Assembly: GCF_019331725.1 (NCBI RefSeq)
Contig: NZ_JAHBBF010000010.1
Coordinates: forward strand, 1 to 64,000
Source: Bifidobacterium saguinibicoloris
Lineage (GTDB): Bacteria > Actinomycetota > Actinomycetes > Actinomycetales > Bifidobacteriaceae
Length of the DNA stretch: 64,000 nucleotides
Direction of reading: 5' to 3'
Part shown: piece by piece, positions 1-7,525 of the stretch
Numbering within the stretch: the first letter of the stretch is position 1
Layout: each line of letters opens with the position of its first letter
The notes under the pieces: model-generated
Database searches by the model: none
What the model was told of the DNA's origin: nothing
The model's input: the letters and a program-made list of their open reading frames with translations, nothing else
Made by a program: the position numbers and the translations under genes

Positions 1-2
1 CC

Positions 3-746
3 CAGGCGGACTTCACCAGTACGTTCGGTCTCGGCTTCGGCCGTTCGTTCGCCCTGTGGGACAACATCGCGACGGTGTTCACGTACCAGGACGGGATCTT
101 CGGCCGGTGGCTCGTCAACACGATCCTCTATGTGGTGGTGGGTGCGGGCGGCGCGACCCTGCTGGCGATCATGGGCGGGTACGCGTTGGCGAAGTTCCGG
201 TTCCCGGGCAGGAAGGCCGTGTTCGCGGTCATCATCGGCTCGATCTCGGTGCCGGGCATCGCGTTGGCGGTCCCGCAGTTCCTCCTGTTCGCCAAGCTGG
301 GCCTGACGAACACGCCGTGGGCCATGATCATCCCGAGCCTGATCAGCCCGTTCGGTTTGTATCTGATGTGGATCTTCAGCGAGCAGGCCGTCCCGACCGA
401 ACTGCTGGAGGCCGCGCGCGTGGATGGGGCGTCGGAGTTCCGCACGTTCTGGACGATCAGCTTGCCCTTGTTGGCGCCGGGTATCGTGACGACGGCGTTG
501 TTCACGATCGTGGCGACGTGGAACAACTACTTCCTGCCGTTGATCATGTTGAAGGACGCGGACTGGTATCCGCTGACGATCGGTCTGAACCAGTGGAAGG
601 ACCAGGCCTCGACTGCTGGCGGCCAGGCGATCCAGAACCTGGTCATCACGGGGTCGCTGATCACGATCATCCCGTTGGTCATCGCGTTCCTGTGCCTGCA
701 GAAGTACTGGCAGTCCGGACTCGCCGCCGGCGCCGTCAAAGAATGA
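3..746 (+). CDS. Sugar ABC transporter permease (MalG/GanQ type), 5' end missing
   Basis: The last 247 codons of an inner-membrane permease; the reading frame is open to the window edge, so the start lies upstream. At least five hydrophobic segments are visible. The permease EAA loop reads EAARVDGASEFRTFW followed by SLPLLAPG, the site that docks the ATPase subunit. It ends 190 bases before a GH42 beta-galactosidase and a LacI regulator on the same strand. By synteny this matches the second permease of the B. breve galCDEGR operon, which imports beta-1,4-galacto-oligosaccharides; that substrate is inferred. I give no symbol because galE would be confused with UDP-glucose epimerase. Confidence 0.9.
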   Translation, partial: QADFTSTFGLGFGRSFALWDNIATVFTYQDGIFGRWLVNTILYVVVGAGGATLLAIMGGYALAKFRFPGRKAVFAVIIGSISVPGIALAVPQFLLFAKLGLTNTPWAMIIPSLISPFGLYLMWIFSEQAVPTELLEAARVDGASEFRTFWTISLPLLAPGIVTTALFTIVATWNNYFLPLIMLKDADWYPLTIGLNQWKDQASTAGGQAIQNLVITGSLITIIPLVIAFLCLQKYWQSGLAAGAVKE

Positions 747-771
747 CCGCACAATACACAATCGGACCGCA

Positions 772-805
772 GCGTGGGGCCGCCGCAAAGGCGACGGCCC
801 CACGC
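772..805 (+). terminator. Hairpin after the permease gene
   Basis: A perfect 11-bp stem (GCGTGGGGCCG / CGGCCCCACGC) with a 12-base loop lies 25 bases after the permease stop. No T-run follows, so it may act as a partial terminator or as an mRNA-stabilising hairpin between the transport genes and the beta-galactosidase. Confidence 0.6.
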
Positions 806-936
806 CATCGGACCACCAATCGCACGGAGACGCACGGCCTCGGCGCCGCATCCCCGGACCACACACGCACCAGACGTTCCCGCCGGACCAAACGCATCGG
901 ACCCCGGAGACGTCACGCGCACACGAAGGACATGAC

Positions 937-3075
937 ATGACAACCCGCAGAGCATTCCGCTGGCCGGCGCTGCTCACCCCCAACGGCGCAGGCATCGCAT
1001 ACGGCGGCGACTACAACCCCGACCAGTGGCCGGACGACGTCATCGACGACGACATCCGCCTCATGCGGCAGGCGCACGTCAACACCGTCGCCCTCGCCAT
1101 CTTCAGCTGGGACCGCATCGAACCGCGCGACGGCGAATTCACGTTCGACTGGCTCGACGGCGTCATCGACAAGCTCGGCAAGGCCGGCATCGCCGTCGAC
1201 CTCGCCTCAGCCACCGCCTCCGCGCCGCTGTGGTTGTACGAAACGCACCCTGAAGTCCTCCCCATCGACCGCTACGGGCACGTCATCAACGCAGGAAGCC
1301 GCCAATCCTGGCAGCCCACCAGTCCCGTGTTCAAGGAGTACGCGCTGCGCCTGTGCCGCAAGATGGCCGAACACTACAAGGACAACCCAACCGTCACCGC
1401 ATGGCACATGGGCAACGAATACGGCTGGAACAACCGCTACGACTACTCCGACAACGCCCTCCAAGCCTTCCGCGCATGGTGCCAGGCCAAGTACGGCGAC
1501 ATTGACGCGCTCAACCGCGCATGGGGCACCGCGTTCTGGTCCCAGCACGCCAACACGTTCCAGGAGATTCTCCTGCCGCGCCACATGGGCGGCGACAGCA
1601 TGGTCAACCCCGCCCAGCAGCTCGACTACGAGCGCTTCGGCAACGACATGCTCCTCGACTTCTACAAGGCCGAACGCGACGCCATCGAAGCGATCTGCCC
1701 CGACAAGCCGTTCACCACGAACTTCATGGTCTCCACCGACCAATGCACCATGGACTACGCGCAGTGGGCCGGCGAGGTCGACTTCGTCTCCAACGACCAC
1801 TACTTCCACGAAGGCGAATCCCACCTCGACGAACTCGTCTGCTCCGACGCGCTCATGGACTCCCTCGCGCTCGGCAAACCCTGGTATGTGATGGAACACT
1901 CCACGTCCGCCGTCCAATGGAAGCCGCTCAACGCGCGCAAACGCCACGGCGAACTCGTCCGCGACGCCCTCGCCCACGTGGCCATGGGCGCCGACGCCAT
2001 CAACTTCTTCCAATGGCGCCAATCCGCCTCCGGTGCCGAAGCGTTCCATTCCGCCATGCTCCCGCACGCGGGGGAGGACAGCAAGGTCTTCCGCGGCGTA
2101 TGCGGACTCGGACAGGCGCTCGAAACCCTCTCCGCCGCCGGATTGCAAGGCGCCGAACTCGAACATGCGGACACGGCGATCCTCTTCTCCGCCGAATCGG
2201 AATGGGCCACCCGCTCCGAAACCCTGCCCAGCATGAAGCTCAACCACTGGCACGACGTGCGTGACTGGTACCGCGGCTTCCTCGACGCCGGCCTGCGCGC
2301 CGACGTGGTCCCGCTCGCCTACGACTGGAGCGGCTACCGCACCATCGTGCTGCCCACCGTGCTCGTCCTGTCCGCCGAAGACGCGCGACGCATCGTACGG
2401 TTCGCGGAACAGGGCGGCAACGTCGTCGTCGGCTACGCCACCGGACTCATCGACGAACACTTCCGCACCTGGCTCGGCGGCTACCCGGGCGCCGGCGACG
2501 GCCTCCTGCGCCGCATGCTCGGCATCCGTTCCGAGGAATGCAACATCCTCGGGCCCGAAGCCGAAGGCGAACCCGACGCCGTCACCCTCACGAACGGCCT
2601 GACCACCCGGCTCTGGCAGAACGACGTGACCTCCGTCGCGCCCGACGCCACCGTCATCGCCGCCTACGCTGGCGACGCGGCCGACGAATGGGAGCTCGAC
2701 GGCACGCCCGCCATCGTCCGCCACCCCTACGGCGACGGCGTCGCGTTGTACGTCGGCTGCGACCTCGACCGCCACGACATCGCGCGTCTCCTCGACGAGG
2801 CCGACGTGCGCGGCCTCGTCGCAGGCGACGATGCGACGGACGTGGACCTCGCCGCGCAGATCATCCACACCACACGCGTGTCGCCGGACGGCTCCGTCCG
2901 CTTCGACTTCCGCGTCAACCGCACCCGACGGCCCGTCACCGTGACCGGCGTCGCCGGTGAACCGGTCGTCGCCCACCGCAGCGAACCCTGTGAGAACGCT
3001 CCGGACGCATCCGGCGCCTACGTCATCGGACGCAACGGCGTGCTCGTCACCAAAACCGCGACGCCCCTAGGCTGA
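937..3075 (+). CDS. galG: Beta-galactosidase, glycoside hydrolase family 42
   Basis: A 712-residue cytoplasmic enzyme with no signal peptide and the usual GH42 length. The N-terminal TIM barrel opens with YGGDYNPDQWP. The acid/base is Glu161 in HMGNEYGW and the nucleophile Glu320 in YVMEHSTSA. The middle part (about 400-610) is the trimerisation-type domain, followed by a small beta domain. The start has a GAAGGA ribosome site six bases upstream. It would hydrolyse beta-1,4-galacto-oligosaccharides delivered by the upstream ABC transporter. The symbol follows the galCDEGR gene order of B. breve and is an assignment by synteny. Confidence 0.93.
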   Translation: MTTRRAFRWPALLTPNGAGIAYGGDYNPDQWPDDVIDDDIRLMRQAHVNTVALAIFSWDRIEPRDGEFTFDWLDGVIDKLGKAGIAVDLASATASAPLWLYETHPEVLPIDRYGHVINAGSRQSWQPTSPVFKEYALRLCRKMAEHYKDNPTVTAWHMGNEYGWNNRYDYSDNALQAFRAWCQAKYGDIDALNRAWGTAFWSQHANTFQEILLPRHMGGDSMVNPAQQLDYERFGNDMLLDFYKAERDAIEAICPDKPFTTNFMVSTDQCTMDYAQWAGEVDFVSNDHYFHEGESHLDELVCSDALMDSLALGKPWYVMEHSTSAVQWKPLNARKRHGELVRDALAHVAMGADAINFFQWRQSASGAEAFHSAMLPHAGEDSKVFRGVCGLGQALETLSAAGLQGAELEHADTAILFSAESEWATRSETLPSMKLNHWHDVRDWYRGFLDAGLRADVVPLAYDWSGYRTIVLPTVLVLSAEDARRIVRFAEQGGNVVVGYATGLIDEHFRTWLGGYPGAGDGLLRRMLGIRSEECNILGPEAEGEPDAVTLTNGLTTRLWQNDVTSVAPDATVIAAYAGDAADEWELDGTPAIVRHPYGDGVALYVGCDLDRHDIARLLDEADVRGLVAGDDATDVDLAAQIIHTTRVSPDGSVRFDFRVNRTRRPVTVTGVAGEPVVAHRSEPCENAPDASGAYVIGRNGVLVTKTATPLG

Positions 3076-3090
3076 CGGCCTGCGAACGGG

Positions 3091-3096
3091 TAGAAT
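3091..3096 (+). promoter_or_regulatory. Possible -10 box for the LacI regulator
   Basis: TAGAAT lies directly after the galG stop and 44 bases before the preferred galR start at 3141. No good -35 is visible. It suggests that galR can be transcribed separately from galG. Confidence 0.4.
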
Positions 3097-3140
3097 GGCG
3101 TGGTCCGATGTTCGGTGCGAGAACAATGGAGGCGAACGGC

Positions 3141-4196
3141 ATGGGTGAGACGAAGACGGCCAGAAAGCGCGTCACGCTGCGCGACGTGGCGCAGGCTGCC
3201 GGCGTCTCGCTCAAAACCGCCTCCAACGTCATCAACCACACCGGGCGCATGAGCGAGGAGACGCGCACCAAAGTCGAGCGCGTCATCAAAGACCTCGACT
3301 ACCGTGTCAACGTGGCCGCACGCAACCTCAACCGTGACCACACCGGATTCATCACCCTCGCCGTCCCCTCCCTCACGCCCCCATACCTCGCCGAACTCGC
3401 CAACCGCGTCATCGACGCCGCACGCCGGCAGGACTACTCCGTGTACGTCACCACCTACGCGGAAGGCTCCGCCAAAGGCGCGCGCAACCTGCTCGAACGG
3501 TTCAACACCACCGTGTCCGACGGCATGATCCTCTCCATGAGCGAAGTGGAGACCATCACCCCCGACGACCTCGACGTCGGCTTCCCGCTTGTCGTGGTCG
3601 GTTCGCGCACCACCTGGGGGCTCGCCGACCGCGTCACCACCGACGACGTGGCTGCCGCAGCCACCGCAGCCGGATATTTGTACGACCGCGGCTCCACGCG
3701 TCTCGCCGTCGTCGGCGCGCGCGGCGACTACGACGAGGCCGCCCTGCTCGCCGCCAAGGAAGGCAACGCGCAGCAGCGACTACGCGGCATCCTCGAAGAG
3801 AGCATGCGACGCGGCATCACGCTCGACCCGCGCCTCGTGGGCGCCACCGACCTGACCTGGACCATCGGCGTGGGTGCGCGCGTCACCCAGCGGCTCATCG
3901 ACTCCGGCGTGCCGTTCGACGGCGTCGTGGCGTTGAACGACCAGCTCGCCATCGGCGCCATCGCCGCGCTGCGCGCCGCCGGCATCGACGTGCCGGGCAG
4001 CGTGCAGGTCATCGGATTCGACAACTCCGAAGAGGCCGAATACCTGCAGATCCCGCTCACCACCATGGACTCCCGCTTGGAATGGATCGCGCCCACCGCC
4101 GTGGAACGCATCCTCGGGCGCATCCGCGGCGACGTGGTGAAGCCGCAGCTCATCACCGGTGAGTCCGGTGTGGTGGCTCGCGCCTCGACGCGGTAG
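3141..4196 (+). CDS. galR: LacI/GalR-family transcriptional regulator
   Basis: A 351-residue DNA-binding repressor. Residues about 8-30 form the LacI helix-turn-helix (VTLRDVAQAAGVSLKTASNVI, with the hinge YRVNVAARNL), followed by a periplasmic-binding-protein-like effector domain that ends in the typical VIGFDNSEEAEYLQIPLTTM. The open frame extends to an ATG at 3108, but GGAGG at 3128-3132 is ideally placed eight bases before the ATG at 3141, so I use that start. It sits between galG and three galactan-degrading surface genes, and is the natural candidate to bind the paired GGTACA-N4-TGTACC operators at 4346-4413 and 10513-10580. Effector not known; galactobiose or galactose is a guess. Confidence 0.9.
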   Translation: MGETKTARKRVTLRDVAQAAGVSLKTASNVINHTGRMSEETRTKVERVIKDLDYRVNVAARNLNRDHTGFITLAVPSLTPPYLAELANRVIDAARRQDYSVYVTTYAEGSAKGARNLLERFNTTVSDGMILSMSEVETITPDDLDVGFPLVVVGSRTTWGLADRVTTDDVAAAATAAGYLYDRGSTRLAVVGARGDYDEAALLAAKEGNAQQRLRGILEESMRRGITLDPRLVGATDLTWTIGVGARVTQRLIDSGVPFDGVVALNDQLAIGAIAALRAAGIDVPGSVQVIGFDNSEEAEYLQIPLTTMDSRLEWIAPTAVERILGRIRGDVVKPQLITGESGVVARASTR

Positions 4197-4345
4197 GGGT
4201 GGTGGCTGACGGGTTGCTTCGCTTGCAGTTCTCTCCGTGAATCGGTTCGGTCGATTCTGTCCTATTTGCTTCGCGGAGGGGCGGTTTTGCGAGGTGGTTG
4301 GTCGGTTTCGTGACGTGTTGATTCGGCAGGGCTGCACAACACGGT
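4197..4345. other. Non-coding gap with a divergent copy of the 52-bp-spaced repeat
   Basis: No gene is visible between galR and the promoter at 4346. The gap carries GCTTCGCT at 4216 and GCTTCGCG at 4268, exactly 52 bases apart, the spacing seen in three other intergenic copies in this window. No clear terminator hairpin follows galR. Confidence 0.6.
4214..4275 (+). repeat. GTTTCGCT-52 intergenic repeat, copy A (diverged)
   Basis: Two octamers, GCTTCGCT (4216) and GCTTCGCG (4268), start 52 bases apart. The interior keeps little of the sequence of the other copies, but the spacing is identical. Other copies begin at 10421, 17622 and 56389. Confidence 0.5.
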
Positions 4346-4413
4346 GGTACACCGGTTGACCATAGAGGCGTGGCCTGCTAGGATTCCGTTTCGTATGGTA
4401 CACAGCTGTACCA
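4346..4413 (+). promoter_or_regulatory. Promoter with two galR-type operators
   Basis: The -35 TTGACC (4356-4361) and -10 TAGGAT (4379-4384) are separated by 17 bases. Operator O1, GGTACACCGGTTGACC (4346-4361), covers the -35. Operator O2, GGTACACAGCTGTACC (4397-4412), flanked by T and A in symmetry, lies just past the start of transcription. The arrangement is repeated almost base for base at 10513-10580. A repressor bound at O1 and O2 (51 bp, about five helical turns) would block initiation. That GalR is the repressor is inference from proximity. Confidence 0.8.
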
Positions 4414-4508
4414 CTCGACCGGAGGTGCCTCGCAATGCAGTGAGAGGCGCTCCCGGCCGGGTGTTCGGAGGAGAACCGCGCCATCGCGTGCGAAGGAGCA
4501 ATCACACC

Positions 4509-7313
4509 ATGACACTACGGCATCTCATGAAAGCGGTGACCGCGCTCGCCATCGCATCGGGCATGGCGTTCGCCGGCGCCGGCGCCGCGACGGCCGCCGA
4601 AAGCGGCGCATCTGCGACAGCCGCCGCAACCGCCGCAACCGCCGCCGCAACCACGGCAGCCACCGCATCGCCCACCATCACCAACGACACGTTCTGGAAG
4701 GACACGGACGGCAACCCCATCTACTCGCAGGGCGGCGGCATCTTCGACTTCACCGATCCCGCAACGGGCAAGACCCTCCACTACTGGTACGGCGTCCACT
4801 TCAAGGAGGCCGAGACCTACGCGGCCAAGCCCACCGACCCGATCAACAGCAACACGTTCGTGTCCGTGGACGTCTACAGCTCCACCGACCTCGTCAATTG
4901 GAAGAACGAGGGCCAGGCGCTCACCCGCGAGCAGGCCGACGCCTTCTCCGCGGACTTCGGCGGCCGCAAGGCCGGCTGGGTGTGCCGCATGGGCGTCGCC
5001 TACGTGAAGTCGCTCAAGAAGTACGCCATGCTCATCCAGCATGAGATGCCCACCGACGACTCCGGCAAGAAATTCGACAAGAAGGTCCTCCTCGCCACCT
5101 CGGACACGCCCACCGGCCCGTTCACCGCGGAACGCCGCCTCGACATGAAGGACTACGGCCTCGGCACCACCAACACCGGCGACCAGTCGGTCTTCCAGGA
5201 CACCGACGGCACCGGCTACCTCATCTACTCGTACGGCTCCGGACGCGGCTCCCAGTGGGTGGCGCAGATCGGCGAGAAGGACGGCCGCGTTGACCTCCTC
5301 AACCCCACGAAGGTCTACCAAGGCAGGGGCCGCGAAGGCAACGCCATGTTCAAGTACAAGAACAAGTACTACTACGCGTCCTCCGACCTGTTTGGCTGGG
5401 ACTCCTCCCGCATCCACTACCTCGTGGCGGACAACATCTACGGCCCCTACACGCCTACGAACAGCACCGTCATCATGGACGGTAGCCGCGAGGACTTCGG
5501 CCACATCACCCAGACCGGCTTCTACTACACCGTGCACGGCAGCAAGCAGGAGACCGTGATCCATGCGGGCGACCGCTGGGCCGACTTCGCCGGCAACGGC
5601 CTCGGCTACAACCAGTGGAACCCGCTCTCCTTCTCCGCGGACGGCACGCCCAGCTTCAACTCGATGAGCCAGTGGTCGCTTGACGCCGCCACCGGCGAAT
5701 GGGCCGTCGGCAAGGACAACAACTACGTGCTCAACGGCTCGTTCGAGGCCGACCGCGTCCCGCTCGGCGTGAACGGCTACAACGACAAGGACGGCAAGAA
5801 CATCCCCGACCTGGCCGGATGGACGCGCACCAACCCGGCCGCCGTCTACAACGACGCCGACAAGGCCGGTCGCGTGGGCGACTACAACCTCCAGTTCAAC
5901 TCCGCCTCCGCGTACACCGCGAAGATCGAGCAGACCGTCAAACCCGCGCGCTTCGCGTTCCCCGACGGAGAATACACGCTGTCCGTGCAGCACATGAGCA
6001 CCAAGAACCTCAAGGAGGCGACGCTGTATGCGGTCTCCGGCGGCAAGACCTATGAGACAAGCCTCGCCGAATCCACCGGCGGCAAGTGGGTGGAGACCAG
6101 CGTGCCCGTCACCGTCTCCGGCGGCGAGGCCGTCGTCGGCATCAGCGTGGACGGCAACGCCGGCGACCTGCTGCGCGCCGACGACGTCACTCTCGTGCGC
6201 GCCGACGGCTCCGACGGCGACAACGGCAACGGCGGCGACAACGGCGGCACCACCGACCCGGACAACCCGGATCCGGACACCCCGTCCATCGACTCCAGCG
6301 AACGCCTCGTCAACGGCGGCTTCGAGGAGGGCTCGCTCGGCGACGGCGCATGGACGATCACGGGCCGCAACGGCGTCAACAACGCGGCCGTGGGCGTCAA
6401 GAACAAGGACGCCCATGACGGCGGCTACGCGCTCGGCTCCTGGACTTCCGGCACGCAGGACTACGCGCTCACCCAGACCGCGAAGGACCTGCCCGCCGGC
6501 TGGTACGAGCTGTCCGGCTGGTCCGAGGGCGACCCCGCCCAGTTCGACGAGATCACCCTGGACCTGCTGAACGGCGAGGACGTGCTCGGCTCCTCGAAGG
6601 TCGCGCTGTCCGGCACCGACCCGTCCAACCCCAAGGCGTACGTGTGGGGCCAGTCCAAGACGATGGTGTACTTCGCCGGCGGCGACCTGACCGCACGCCT
6701 GTCGGTCCGCACCGCCACGAAGGGCGCGTGGGCGTCGTTCGACGACTTCTCGCTCAAGCAGGTCGCCGCGCCCGCCGTCTCCGCGCTGGAGCTCGCGTCC
6801 GCGCCCTCCAAGACCGAGTACACGGTGGGCGACGCGTTCGACCCGTCCGGTCTGGCCGTCACCGCCGTCTACCTCGACGGCCAGGGCAAGGAGGTGCGCC
6901 TGCCGCTCGCCTCCGACGAGTACACGGTGTCCGGTTTCGACTCCTCCGCGGCGTCCGATGCGGTGACCGTCACCGTCGCGTCCAAGGCCGATCCGTCCAA
7001 GACCGTCACGTTCACCGTGAAGGTCGCCGCGAAGTCCGACGGCGGTTCCGGCGACGGTTCGGGTGACGGCACCGGCGACGGCTCCGGCGACAACGGCGGT
7101 TCCACCGACCCGTCCAAGCCGGGTTCCGGCGATGGCGCGGGCGACGGTTCCGCCGACGACGCGGCCAAGCCGACGCCGTCGAAGAAGCCGTCCGCCAAGG
7201 GCGAGGGCCTGCCGAAGACCGGCGCGTCCGTGACGGGCGCTGTGGCGTTCGCGCTGGCCGTGCTCGCCACCGGCGGCGTCGCGCTGGAGCTGCGTCGTCG
7301 CGTCCGCGACTGA
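4509..7313 (+). CDS. Wall-anchored GH43 (subfamily 24-like) galactan hydrolase
   Basis: A 934-residue secreted protein. Start: ATG with AAGGAG upstream (4493-4498) beginning a clean signal peptide (MTLRHLMKAV..., cut near ATAAE); longer in-frame starts would put about 55 arginine-rich residues before it. Residues about 50-400 form a five-bladed GH43-type domain with GREGNAMFKYKNKYYY, like the GREAPAMFK motif of exo-beta-1,3-galactanases (GH43_24). Two CBM61-like galactan-binding modules follow (NGSFEAD..., NGGFEEG...), then a Big_3 Ig-like domain (KTEYTVGDAFDPSG), a Gly/Ser/Asp-rich stalk, and a sortase signal LPKTG, hydrophobic segment and RRRVRD tail. Substrate (arabinogalactan side or main chain) is inferred from family and locus. 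Confidence 0.82.
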   Translation: MTLRHLMKAVTALAIASGMAFAGAGAATAAESGASATAAATAATAAATTAATASPTITNDTFWKDTDGNPIYSQGGGIFDFTDPATGKTLHYWYGVHFKEAETYAAKPTDPINSNTFVSVDVYSSTDLVNWKNEGQALTREQADAFSADFGGRKAGWVCRMGVAYVKSLKKYAMLIQHEMPTDDSGKKFDKKVLLATSDTPTGPFTAERRLDMKDYGLGTTNTGDQSVFQDTDGTGYLIYSYGSGRGSQWVAQIGEKDGRVDLLNPTKVYQGRGREGNAMFKYKNKYYYASSDLFGWDSSRIHYLVADNIYGPYTPTNSTVIMDGSREDFGHITQTGFYYTVHGSKQETVIHAGDRWADFAGNGLGYNQWNPLSFSADGTPSFNSMSQWSLDAATGEWAVGKDNNYVLNGSFEADRVPLGVNGYNDKDGKNIPDLAGWTRTNPAAVYNDADKAGRVGDYNLQFNSASAYTAKIEQTVKPARFAFPDGEYTLSVQHMSTKNLKEATLYAVSGGKTYETSLAESTGGKWVETSVPVTVSGGEAVVGISVDGNAGDLLRADDVTLVRADGSDGDNGNGGDNGGTTDPDNPDPDTPSIDSSERLVNGGFEEGSLGDGAWTITGRNGVNNAAVGVKNKDAHDGGYALGSWTSGTQDYALTQTAKDLPAGWYELSGWSEGDPAQFDEITLDLLNGEDVLGSSKVALSGTDPSNPKAYVWGQSKTMVYFAGGDLTARLSVRTATKGAWASFDDFSLKQVAAPAVSALELASAPSKTEYTVGDAFDPSGLAVTAVYLDGQGKEVRLPLASDEYTVSGFDSSAASDAVTVTVASKADPSKTVTFTVKVAAKSDGGSGDGSGDGTGDGSGDNGGSTDPSKPGSGDGAGDGSADDAAKPTPSKKPSAKGEGLPKTGASVTGAVAFALAVLATGGVALELRRRVRD

Positions 7314-7327
7314 CATCAGCCCACCGA

Positions 7328-7377
7328 AGAACCGGGTTCCGGACCGCCCGACGACGGACGGTCCGGAACCCGGTTCT
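7328..7377 (+). terminator. Perfect 19-bp hairpin between the GH43 and GH53 genes
   Basis: Arms 7328-7346 and 7359-7377 are exact reverse complements (first arm begins AGAACCGGGTTCC), with a 12-base loop. There is no T-run. It lies 15 bases after the GH43 stop, and would end transcription or reduce read-through into galA. Confidence 0.75.
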
Positions 7378-7424
7378 CCTGCGGCCGGACCAACCGGACC
7401 ATCCGAATCGGAGACCTCACGGGC

Positions 7425-7483
7425 GTACGGCCCGTACCTCTGCACAACTGCCTGATGACGGCGACCATTGGCGGCCGTCGTCA
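7425..7483 (+). promoter_or_regulatory. Leader region of galA with two inverted repeats
   Basis: GTACGG-C-CCGTAC (7425-7437) is a perfect palindrome that resembles, but does not match, the GGTACA-N4-TGTACC operators. Next to it a ten-base stem with one mismatch (TGATGACGGC / GCCGTCGTCA, about 7452-7483) can fold. No convincing -35/-10 pair is visible, so whether galA has its own promoter is open. Confidence 0.35.
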
Positions 7484-7525
7484 GCCATCGACAACCCGAC
7501 AACCATCACGCACCAAAGGAACCCC

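Noticed and set aside
4344..4508. Longer N-terminus for the GH43 protein from 4344
   Set aside because: It would run through the promoter and operator O2 and add an Arg-rich stretch before a perfect signal peptide that has its own ribosome site.
7425..7437. GTACGG-C-CCGTAC as a third galR operator before galA
   Set aside because: The half-site spacing (GTAC-5-GTAC) differs from the two good operators (GTAC-6-GTAC) and the flanking G/C and A/T do not match; kept only as an uncharacterised inverted repeat.
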